Positions 45,072 through 52,603 of a stretch of DNA of 64,000 nt are shown here, piece after piece (position 1 is the first letter of the stretch; each line of letters starts with the position of its first letter). Below the pieces are notes generated by a model. That model saw only the letters and a program-made list of their open reading frames with translations. It was not told the DNA's origin and made no database searches. Source of the DNA: Acuticoccus sediminis. GTDB taxonomy: Bacteria > Pseudomonadota > Alphaproteobacteria > Rhizobiales > Amorphaceae. The stretch is from the NCBI RefSeq assembly GCF_003258595.1, contig NZ_QHHQ01000001.1:558001-622000 (forward strand), in the 5' to 3' direction. The translations under genes were made by a program, and so were the position numbers.

Positions 45072-46052
45072 ATGCCCAACGCACGACTGCGCTACGTCGC
45101 GCGCCGGATCGTTCAAGCGATCCCGATCCTCCTGGCGATCATCATTCTGAATTTCTGCCTGTTGAAGCTCGCCCCCGGCGATGCCGTCGACGTGCTGGCC
45201 GGCGAGGCCGGTTCGGCGACGCCGGAGTACATGGAGCAGCTTCGCGCCAAGTTCGGACTCGACCAGCCGCTGCCGATCCAGCTGGCCAACTATGTCGGCC
45301 GCATCGCCGTCGGTGACTTCGGCTACTCCTTCCGGCACGAGATGCCCGTCTGGGACCTCATCGTCGACCGCCTCGGCCCCACCATGATCCTCATGGTGAC
45401 GACGATCGTGCTCGCCGTCGGTCTCGGGATCCTCTTGGGCCTGCTCGCCGCCGTGAACCTCAACACCTGGCGCGACAGCCTCATCTCGGTGCTCGCCCTC
45501 GTCTCCTACGCGACGCCGCTCTTCTGGGTCGGGCTGATGCTGATCGTCGTCTTCTCGATCAACCTCGGCTGGTTCCCGACATCGGGGATGGAGAACGTCG
45601 CCGCCTTCAACGAAGGCTGGGACCGCGTCTGGGACATCGCGCACCACCTGGTGCTTCCGGCAATCACGCTCTCGCTCTTCTACCTCGCGCTCTACACGCG
45701 CCTGATGCGCGCCTCGATGCTGGAGCAGGCGGGCATGGACTACGTGACGACGGCCCGCGCCAAGGGCGTCACCGAGGGCCGCATCACCTTCAAGCACGTG
45801 CTGCGCAACGCGCTCCTGCCCGTGGTGACGATGGCCGGCGTCCAGGTCTCCGCCATGATCGGCGGGTCGGTGATCGTCGAAACCGTGTTCGGCTGGCCGG
45901 GCCTCGGTCAGCTCGCCTTCGAGTCGCTCTTCGCGCGCGACCTCAACCTCCTGCTCGGCATCTTCTTCCTGTCTGCCGTGCTCGTTCTTGTGGTGAACCT
46001 TTTGGTCGACATCCTCTACACGTTCCTCGATCCCCGGATTGAGCTGTCGTGA
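45072..46052 (+). CDS. ABC transporter permease, DppB type
   Basis: 326 residues, six helices. Starts with RYVARRIVQAIPILLAIIILNFCLLKLAPGD, the usual DppB opening, and has the EAA loop DYVTTARAKGVTEGRITFKHVLRNALLPVV and the ending LNLLLGIFFLSAVLVLVVNLLVDILYTFLDPRI, each in recognisable blocks. Moves the peptide-like substrate across the inner membrane together with the next gene's product. Stop overlaps the next start (GTGA). Confidence 0.92.
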   Translation: MPNARLRYVARRIVQAIPILLAIIILNFCLLKLAPGDAVDVLAGEAGSATPEYMEQLRAKFGLDQPLPIQLANYVGRIAVGDFGYSFRHEMPVWDLIVDRLGPTMILMVTTIVLAVGLGILLGLLAAVNLNTWRDSLISVLALVSYATPLFWVGLMLIVVFSINLGWFPTSGMENVAAFNEGWDRVWDIAHHLVLPAITLSLFYLALYTRLMRASMLEQAGMDYVTTARAKGVTEGRITFKHVLRNALLPVVTMAGVQVSAMIGGSVIVETVFGWPGLGQLAFESLFARDLNLLLGIFFLSAVLVLVVNLLVDILYTFLDPRIELS

Positions 46053-46927
46053 CGGACGCCGCAGTGTCCACCGTTCCCGCGCCGCCGAAGCGCCTCGGCT
46101 TCTGGCGCCGCTTCGCCCGGAACAAGTCCGCGCTCGTCGGTCTCGGCTTCCTCCTGCTCGTGGTGCTGATGGCGGCGCTCGCGCCGATCATCTACCCGCA
46201 GGATCCCTTCGCGCTCGCCGGCCGGCCGATGCTGCCGCCGCTGTCGGAAGGCTTCCCGCTCGGCACCGACACGCTCGGCCGTGACATCGCCGCCGGCATC
46301 GCGCACGGCGCCCGCACGTCGCTGATGATCGGCCTCGTGGCGACGCTCGTCGCCGTCGCCGTCGGCACCATCATGGGTGGCCTCGCCGGCTACTATGGCG
46401 GCTGGATCGACGACATCCTGATGCGCGTGACGGAAGTCTTCCAGACGATCCCGTCCTTCATCTTCGCTATCCTGCTCGTCGCGATCCTGACGCCGTCGAT
46501 CGAGAACGTCGTGATCGCCATCGCGGTCGTCTCCTGGCCACCGCTGGCGAGGCTGGTGCGCGGCGAGTTCATCTCGCTGCGCAACCGCGAGTTCGTGCAG
46601 GCCAACGTGCTGATGGGGATGCCGGACTGGAAGATCATCGTCGTCCAGATCCTGCCCAACGCCATATCGCCGATCATCGTCGCCGGCTCGCTGCTGGTCG
46701 CGACGGCGATCCTGATCGAGAGCGCGCTCGCCTTCCTCGGCCTCGGTGACCCCAACATCATGAGCTGGGGCTTCCAGGTCGGCGCCGGCCGTACCGTGCT
46801 GCGCCGCGCGTGGTGGATCTGCACCTTCCCGGGCATCGCGATCCTCCTGACGGTGCTCGCCATCAACCTCTTCGGCGAGGGGCTCAACGATGCCCTGAAC
46901 CCGCGGCTCCGGGAGCGCTCGTCATGA
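46049..46927 (+). CDS. ABC transporter permease, DppC type
   Basis: 292 residues. Hydrophilic N-terminus with RRFARNKSALVGLGFLLL, then GTDTLGRDIAAGIAHGARTSL, the DppC hallmark, six helices, and EAA loop REFVQANVLMGMPDWKIIVVQILPNAISPIIV in two blocks. GTG start at 46049, overlapping the DppB stop; its own stop overlaps the ATPase start (ATGA). Confidence 0.92.
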   Translation: MTDAAVSTVPAPPKRLGFWRRFARNKSALVGLGFLLLVVLMAALAPIIYPQDPFALAGRPMLPPLSEGFPLGTDTLGRDIAAGIAHGARTSLMIGLVATLVAVAVGTIMGGLAGYYGGWIDDILMRVTEVFQTIPSFIFAILLVAILTPSIENVVIAIAVVSWPPLARLVRGEFISLRNREFVQANVLMGMPDWKIIVVQILPNAISPIIVAGSLLVATAILIESALAFLGLGDPNIMSWGFQVGAGRTVLRRAWWICTFPGIAILLTVLAINLFGEGLNDALNPRLRERSS

Positions 46928-48564
46928 CCGCGCCGCTTCTCGATGTCCGCAATCTCTCGATCGCGCTGCCGAAGGGCGCGGACCGCGCCTACGCCGTCGA
47001 GGGCCTCAACATCACCGTCAACCCGGGTGAGATCACCTGCGTCGTCGGCGAGTCCGGATCCGGCAAGTCGCTGACCGCGCGCGCCGCGATGGGCCTGCTG
47101 CCGCCGAAGGTGGAGATCGCCGGGGGCGAGATCCTCTTCGAGGGCCGCGATCTCCTCACGCTGCCGGCCAACGAGCGCCGCCTCATGCGCGGCGAGAAGC
47201 TCTCGATGATCTTCCAGGAGCCGATGACGGCCCTGAACCCGCTGATGACGGTGGGCAAGCAGATCGACGAGGTGCTGACGATCCACACCAGGCTCGGCGG
47301 CCGGGCACGGCGGGAGAAGATCCTCGACCTCTTCAACGAGGTGAGCCTTCCGAACCCCAAGCGCATCGCCGCGGCCTATCCGCACCAGCTCTCGGGCGGG
47401 CAGCGTCAGCGCGCGATGATCGCGATGGCGCTGATCCTCGACCCGAAGATCCTGGTGGCGGACGAGCCGACGACCGCGCTCGACGTGACCACCCAGGCCC
47501 AGATCCTGCGCCTCATCCGCGAGCTGCAGGAGAAGCACGGCACCGGCGTCATGTTCATCACGCACGACTTCGGCGTGGTGGCGGAGATCGCCGACCAGAT
47601 CGTGGTGATGCAGCACGGCAAGCTGGTCGAGGCGGGCAAGGCCGACCAGATCCTCAACGACCCGCAGGCCGAGTACACCAAGGCGCTGATCGGCGCCGTG
47701 CCGAGCCTGACGCCCCGCCCGCCGCGCACCAAGTTCGGCCGGCGCATGCTGACGGTCGACAAGCTGAACAAGGTCTACCGCTCCGGCGGCGGCCTCTTCG
47801 GCAAGGGCACGGCCTTCCACGCCGCCAAGGACGTCTCCTTCACGCTCGACCGTGGCGAGACGCTGGGCGTCGTCGGCGAGTCGGGGTCGGGCAAGACGAC
47901 CGTGGCGCGCTGCCTGGTCCGTCTCCTGCAGCCCGATACCGGCAGGATCGACCTCGACGGGATCGACCTCGCGCCGATGTCGAAGGGGCAGCTCAAGCCG
48001 TACCGCAACCGCGTGCAGATGGTCTTCCAGGACCCCTACGCCTCGCTGAACCCGCGCCGGCGCGTGGCGGACATTCTGGTCGAGGGGCCGATCACCCAGG
48101 GCAAGTCCGCGAAGGCCGCGCACGAGCGGGCGCGCGAGCTGCTCGACCTCGTCGGCCTCGACCCGAAGGTGGCCGAGCGCTACCCGCACGAGTTCTCCGG
48201 CGGCCAGCGCCAGCGCATCGGCCTCGCCCGCGCGCTCGCGCTGGAACCGGAGGTGCTGGTCGCGGACGAGCCGGTCTCCGCGCTCGACGTGTCGGTCCAG
48301 GCGCAGGTGCTGAAACTGATGGACGAGATCCGCGAGCGCTTCGGCCTCTCGGTGGTCTTCATCACCCACGACCTGCGGGTCGCGGCGCAGGTGTGCGACA
48401 AGATCATCGTCATGCAGCGCGGCGAGGTCGTGGAGGCGGGCCTGACGGCGGAGGTCTTCGCCGCGCCCCGGCACGCCTACACGAAGGAGCTCTTCGCCTC
48501 GATCCCGGGGCGGGAGTGGTCCTCGCGCGGCGACGGGCCGGCAGCCGCGGCGGCCGGCGCATGA
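46924..48564 (+). CDS. ABC transporter ATP-binding protein, fused DppD-DppF type
   Basis: 546 residues with two complete ATPase domains in one chain. Domain 1: Walker A GESGSGKSL, signature LSGGQRQRAMIAMAL, Walker B ILVADEPTTALDV. Domain 2 (from about residue 280): Walker A GESGSGKTTVARCL, signature FSGGQRQRIGLARAL, Walker B VLVADEPVSALDV. Both keep the H-loop His (ITHDFGV and ITHDLRV), so both sites look active. Powers the DppBC pair. Its last bases overlap the start of the 61-residue protein. Confidence 0.93.
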   Translation: MTAPLLDVRNLSIALPKGADRAYAVEGLNITVNPGEITCVVGESGSGKSLTARAAMGLLPPKVEIAGGEILFEGRDLLTLPANERRLMRGEKLSMIFQEPMTALNPLMTVGKQIDEVLTIHTRLGGRARREKILDLFNEVSLPNPKRIAAAYPHQLSGGQRQRAMIAMALILDPKILVADEPTTALDVTTQAQILRLIRELQEKHGTGVMFITHDFGVVAEIADQIVVMQHGKLVEAGKADQILNDPQAEYTKALIGAVPSLTPRPPRTKFGRRMLTVDKLNKVYRSGGGLFGKGTAFHAAKDVSFTLDRGETLGVVGESGSGKTTVARCLVRLLQPDTGRIDLDGIDLAPMSKGQLKPYRNRVQMVFQDPYASLNPRRRVADILVEGPITQGKSAKAAHERARELLDLVGLDPKVAERYPHEFSGGQRQRIGLARALALEPEVLVADEPVSALDVSVQAQVLKLMDEIRERFGLSVVFITHDLRVAAQVCDKIIVMQRGEVVEAGLTAEVFAAPRHAYTKELFASIPGREWSSRGDGPAAAAAGA

Positions 48565-48746
48565 GCGGGCCGGACTGGCGCGCGGTGCTGACGGCGCAGG
48601 GCGTCGACGCGGCCGTCGTGGATCAGGCGGAACAGACGGCGGGCGCGATGGCGGCGGTTGCCGCCGCCATCCCCCACGACCCGACGGTGGCGACCATGCC
48701 GGCCGACATCGTCCGACTGCTCCTTGAACGGCGGGACGACACGTGA
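48561..48746 (+). CDS. 61-residue protein before the amidase, possible AtzG/GatC-like partner
   Basis: Short gene tied to both neighbours by four-base overlaps (ATGA with the ATPase gene, GTGA with the amidase gene), which argues that it is translated. The product (VLTAQGVDAAVVDQAEQTAG, then TMPADIVRLLLERRDD) is predicted helical, with an Ala-rich middle. Small helical proteins of this size just before amidase genes (AtzG, GatC) act as partner subunits; the sequence does not clearly match either, so this is an inference from position. Confidence 0.6.
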   Translation: MSGPDWRAVLTAQGVDAAVVDQAEQTAGAMAAVAAAIPHDPTVATMPADIVRLLLERRDDT

Positions 48747-50152
48747 GCAAAACCTGCGGGGCCTCGCTGGAGGCCATCGTGACCGCCGTCGCCGGGCGCA
48801 AGGTGACGGCGCTGGAGCTGGCGGACACGCACCTCGCGGCGCTCGCCCGGGTCAACGGCGAGCTCAACGCGGTGGCGCGGCTCGAGCCGGACGCGGCGCG
48901 CGCCCGGGCCGAGGCGCTGGACCGGCGGATCGCAGCGGGGGAGGCGGTCGGTCCTCTCGCCGGCGCGCCGCTCGCCCACAAGGACCTCTACGACCGCCAG
49001 GGCTGGCTCTCCGAGGCCGGATCGAAGATCGCCAGGGGCCGCGTCGCGGAGACCACCGCGACGACCATCGCGATGCTCGACGCGGCCGACGCGCTCGACC
49101 TCGGGCGCCTCAACACGGTGGAGTTCGCGCTCGGCGCCGAGGGGCGCAACGTCCATACCGGCCCGCCGCGCAACCCGTGGAACACGGCGCACGCGACCGG
49201 CGGCTCCTCCAGCGGGTCAGGTTCGGCGGTCGCCTCCGGAGCGATCCCGGCGGCGATGGGCTCGGACACCGGCGGCTCGATCCGCCTTCCTGCCGCCGCG
49301 TGCGGCATCGTCGGGCTGAAGCCGACAGCCGGGCGGGTCGGACGGTCGGGGATCTTCCCGCTGTCCGGCAGCCTCGACACCGCGGGGCCGCTCTGCCGCA
49401 CGGTGCGCGACACCGCGCTGATGCTGGCCGCCCTCGCCGGTCCGGACGCGGGCGACCCGCAGTCCGTCGACATGCCCTTCACCGACCCCCTCGCCGGGAT
49501 CGAGGACGGGTTCGGCGACCTCAGGATCGGCATCGCCCGAACCTACTTCTTCGACCCGGTGACCGCGACCGTCGGCGCGCGGCTCGAGGCGGCGATCGCC
49601 GCGATGATCGGCGAGGGGGCGCAGGTCTCGGACGTCGCCCTGCCGGGGATCGAGATCGCCAACCGCCTCAACATGATGATCATCGCGGTCGAGGCCTGCG
49701 GCCAGCACCGCGCGTGGCTGGAAGAGCGTGCCGCCGACTACGGGCCGGAGACGCTCGCCCGCCTGCTCGGCGGCTTCTTCGTGCCGGCGCAGGCGTACCT
49801 GACCGGGCTGATGGAGCGCACCCGGCTCCTCGCCGCCGCGCTCGACGGACCGTTCGCCGAGGTCGACGTCATCGCGACGCCGGCGTGGCCGATGGAGGTG
49901 CCGCCCGTCGCACCTGACAACGCACCGGGTTTCGCCGCGAAGGTGGAGGATATCGGCCACTGCTCCCGGCCGTTCAACTTCCTCGGCCTGCCGGCGATCG
50001 TCCTGCCGGTCGGCCTCGACGGGAACGGCGTCCCGGTGGCGATCCAGCTCGTCGCCCGGCCCTATGCCGAGCGGACGCTGCTGCGGGTGGCGCGCGCGCT
50101 GGAGCGGACGCTGGCGTTCGCCGAAAGCCACAAGCCCGCCGTCACGACCTGA
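48743..50152 (+). CDS. Amidase (amidase signature family, GatA/AtzE-like)
   Basis: 469 residues from a GTG overlapping the previous stop. The Ser-cisSer-Lys triad is visible: Lys in GAPLAHKDLYD, cis-Ser in GGSSSGSGSAVASG, nucleophile Ser in GSDTGGSIRLPAAACG. It hydrolyses a linear amide to acid plus ammonia or amine. The position at the end of a peptide-type uptake operon suggests it cleaves the imported compound or its intermediate. Substrate not determinable. Confidence 0.9.
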   Translation: MSKTCGASLEAIVTAVAGRKVTALELADTHLAALARVNGELNAVARLEPDAARARAEALDRRIAAGEAVGPLAGAPLAHKDLYDRQGWLSEAGSKIARGRVAETTATTIAMLDAADALDLGRLNTVEFALGAEGRNVHTGPPRNPWNTAHATGGSSSGSGSAVASGAIPAAMGSDTGGSIRLPAAACGIVGLKPTAGRVGRSGIFPLSGSLDTAGPLCRTVRDTALMLAALAGPDAGDPQSVDMPFTDPLAGIEDGFGDLRIGIARTYFFDPVTATVGARLEAAIAAMIGEGAQVSDVALPGIEIANRLNMMIIAVEACGQHRAWLEERAADYGPETLARLLGGFFVPAQAYLTGLMERTRLLAAALDGPFAEVDVIATPAWPMEVPPVAPDNAPGFAAKVEDIGHCSRPFNFLGLPAIVLPVGLDGNGVPVAIQLVARPYAERTLLRVARALERTLAFAESHKPAVTT

Positions 50153-50159
50153 AACGCAA

Positions 50160-50183
50160 ACGGCCCGGCGGGTGCCGGGCCGT
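50160..50183. terminator. Hairpin between the convergent amidase and DMFase-like genes
   Basis: Perfect ten-base stem ACGGCCCGGC / GCCGGGCCGT with loop GGGT. On the minus strand it is followed by TTTGCGTTT, so it fits a terminator of the dimethylformamidase-like gene, and it lies seven bases after the amidase stop. Confidence 0.65.
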
Positions 50184-50235
50184 GCGGGTTGATATGCGAG
50201 GGCGGTGCCGGGACCGGCGCCGCCCTCGACCTGGT

Positions 50236-52404
50236 TCAGGGCATCGCGAACGGCGCCGGGTCGATGAACCGGCGGATGACGTTGGCGAGCATCCGCGCCG
50301 TCCCCGGTTCGCCGCCCTCGTCCGGCAGGCTGCCGCAGAAGGTGATGGAGCCGGTGGAGAAGACGGCGCCGCCCTTCGGCGTCTCGAAGAACACGATTTC
50401 GGCTCGAACCAGGTCGTGCGCGGGCTCCTGCGGCACCGTGGTGAGGTGCGTCAGCATCTCCTCGTGGACGACGATGAAGGCGTCCGAGTGGCCGAAAGAG
50501 CGGGCGAGGATCACCGTGTGTTCGGGCGTGCCGAGGCGGACGTCCGCGCGGTCGAGCTCGAAGCCCGCCGCTCCGCCGCCCGAAAGGCCCGCGTCGCCGA
50601 TCACCTCCTGCTCCACGCCCTCGAAGATCCAGGAGACGCGCGGGTCCCTGGCCGCCGGCAGGATCCGGTAAGGCGCGCCGTCGAGCGGCCCCTGCGAGGA
50701 GAAGCCGACACCCGCCAGCGCCTGCGGCGGCCGGCCGGAGCGGCGCCAGAGGCCGCCGTACGCGCCGTCGAACGCGTTGTGGTACTCGCCGGGTTCGGCC
50801 GCCCAGGCACGGATGCCGCCTTCGCCGCGCCGGATCTCGATCGCCTCCGGCACCTCCGGATGCCGCGCGACGCGCCAGTAGAACCCGTTGCCGCCGAGGT
50901 AGATGAAGCGGCCGCCCTCGTTGCGGTACTCGAGCAGGGCGTCGAGCGTCGTCTCGGTGTGGTACTCGGGATGGCTCGTCGTCGTCACGCAGGGGTAGTC
51001 CGCGATCAGCGCGAGGCCCTCCTCGTCGAGGTCGTGGTCGGTGACGATGTCGTACTCGATCCCCTCCGCCTCCAGGAAGTACAGGAGATGGGTGTCGGCC
51101 GAATAGTGCCGGAGGCCCGAGCCGCGATAGTCGAGGTAGGACAGGTGCCCCGGCCGCATCGTCAGGAACGGCCGCAGGTGGCTCGAGTGGCAGACGCCGC
51201 TTCCGTCAGAATGCAGGTTGTAGGTGGAGAAGGCGTACTCGGGGTGGTCCGCCGGGAAGGACGGCGTGCCGCCGAGCTGGGCGACCCGCTCGCGGTAGGC
51301 GGGGCCGAAGTCCGGCCGGGCGAAGTTCTGGTAGACCACGTAGGTCAGCGTCGGGATCAGGACGCAGAGGTCCGCCGTGCGCGTGCCGCGCGGGGGCACG
51401 ACGTAGAAGGGGATGGAGTCCTCCTCGGCGCCGCAGGTCAGGCGCATCGCGTAGGCGCCGCTCCTGAGCCCCTCGGGCACGGTGAAGGTGAAGTCGGTCT
51501 CCCAGCCGCAGTCGGAGAGGTCGGTGTCGTGGAAGTGGATCGCGCCGTAGTCCGCCGGCGCATTGGTCCAGGCCATCTCCTTCGCGGCCCAGAGCGAACC
51601 GGTCATGCCGCGGGCGGGGAGATTGACGATCGACCCGTGGCAGGCGTGCGGTCCGGTGTCCTCCAGCATGGTCGAGGAGATCTGGCGCGAGAAGTCCCAC
51701 GCGGCGATCGCCTCGCCCTCGGGCGGCACGTCGTAGGCGCCGGCGATGATCGCGGGGGCCTCGATCTTGCCGTTGTAGAGCCCGGAGACGGGGGCGCCCG
51801 AGCGGGCCGCGAAGGTGACGACCTCGGGCCATTCGATCGCGCCGACGGTGCCGGTGGTGGAGGCGCCGACCGGCGGTTCGGCGCCGAAGGGCGGGTGGAT
51901 GGCGTGCTGGCCGACCGTCAGCTTGCCCGCCGAGGGGTCCCAGCTCGCCCACACGCGGTACCAGTTGTGCGCCGAAAGCGGCGCGCCGGTGGACACCGAG
52001 AGCGTGCCTTCGCCGGTGACGACGGCGTTGGTGCAGCCGTCCGCGCCGACGGTCAGGGCGAAGCCTGTCGGGCCGAGGGCGCAGACGATGCCCTGCTCGC
52101 CCTTCTTCGGCGAGGTCGGCCAGATGGTGGCGCTGAGCGTGACCGGGCCCTCAGGCATCGGCGGCAGCGGCGCGGTGCCCCAGGAGCCGACGGTGTGCGT
52201 CTGGACGCGCGAGGGCACGGAGGTGGTGAACACCTCCGACAGGTCGTGCTCGATGATGCCGGGACCGGCGGGGTTCGGGTCGGCGCTGACGACACGCACG
52301 AGGCGCACGCTGACCGGATCCGTACCCGTGCTGGAAAGCTTGAAGGCGATGTCCTCGCCGGGGCGGGCGGACAGTCGGTCGATATAGCCGGTCAAGGCAA
52401 GCAT
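50236..52404 (-). CDS. N,N-dimethylformamidase large (beta) subunit-like protein
   Basis: 722 residues, close to the 760 of known DMFase large subunits. The N-terminal part includes a concanavalin/LamG-like domain (about 70 to 250), and the C-terminal half is the catalytic part with blocks such as IPTLTYVVYQNFA, STYNLHSDGSGVCHSS, TDHDLDEEGLALI, TTTSHPEYHT and GGRFIYLGGNGFYWRV; Tyr and Glu residues in this half are candidates for the mononuclear iron site reported for DMFase. The small alpha subunit gene that accompanies characterised DMFase is not seen here. It faces the amidase gene, supporting an amide-degrading locus. Real substrate may be another formamide or amide. Confidence 0.72.
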   Translation of the reverse strand: MLALTGYIDRLSARPGEDIAFKLSSTGTDPVSVRLVRVVSADPNPAGPGIIEHDLSEVFTTSVPSRVQTHTVGSWGTAPLPPMPEGPVTLSATIWPTSPKKGEQGIVCALGPTGFALTVGADGCTNAVVTGEGTLSVSTGAPLSAHNWYRVWASWDPSAGKLTVGQHAIHPPFGAEPPVGASTTGTVGAIEWPEVVTFAARSGAPVSGLYNGKIEAPAIIAGAYDVPPEGEAIAAWDFSRQISSTMLEDTGPHACHGSIVNLPARGMTGSLWAAKEMAWTNAPADYGAIHFHDTDLSDCGWETDFTFTVPEGLRSGAYAMRLTCGAEEDSIPFYVVPPRGTRTADLCVLIPTLTYVVYQNFARPDFGPAYRERVAQLGGTPSFPADHPEYAFSTYNLHSDGSGVCHSSHLRPFLTMRPGHLSYLDYRGSGLRHYSADTHLLYFLEAEGIEYDIVTDHDLDEEGLALIADYPCVTTTSHPEYHTETTLDALLEYRNEGGRFIYLGGNGFYWRVARHPEVPEAIEIRRGEGGIRAWAAEPGEYHNAFDGAYGGLWRRSGRPPQALAGVGFSSQGPLDGAPYRILPAARDPRVSWIFEGVEQEVIGDAGLSGGGAAGFELDRADVRLGTPEHTVILARSFGHSDAFIVVHEEMLTHLTTVPQEPAHDLVRAEIVFFETPKGGAVFSTGSITFCGSLPDEGGEPGTARMLANVIRRFIDPAPFAMP

Positions 52405-52603
52405 TCAGACACTCCTCAAAGTCCAGGCCCAGACCTAGCGCATCGGCGGCGGCGATTGAATTGACCGAACCCGGGGATGCGCGACGGATCGCGGGCGCGA
52501 CCGCCGTGAGCGGCGGGCGTATCGTTCCCGAAGGCAGGACCGGGGCCACCCGGGGTGCCGCCCGCGCATTGCTCCCGCGCTGGCGGCCTCCGGTGCGGCC
52601 GGC

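Noticed and set aside
46393-48981. Minus-strand frame of 862 codons opposite the ABC genes
   Set aside because: Antisense to the permease and ATPase genes that carry complete motifs; composition is that of a high-GC shadow.
50182-52464. Plus-strand frame of 760 codons
   Set aside because: Antisense shadow of the DMFase-like gene; no recognisable motif and Arg/Gly/Val bias.
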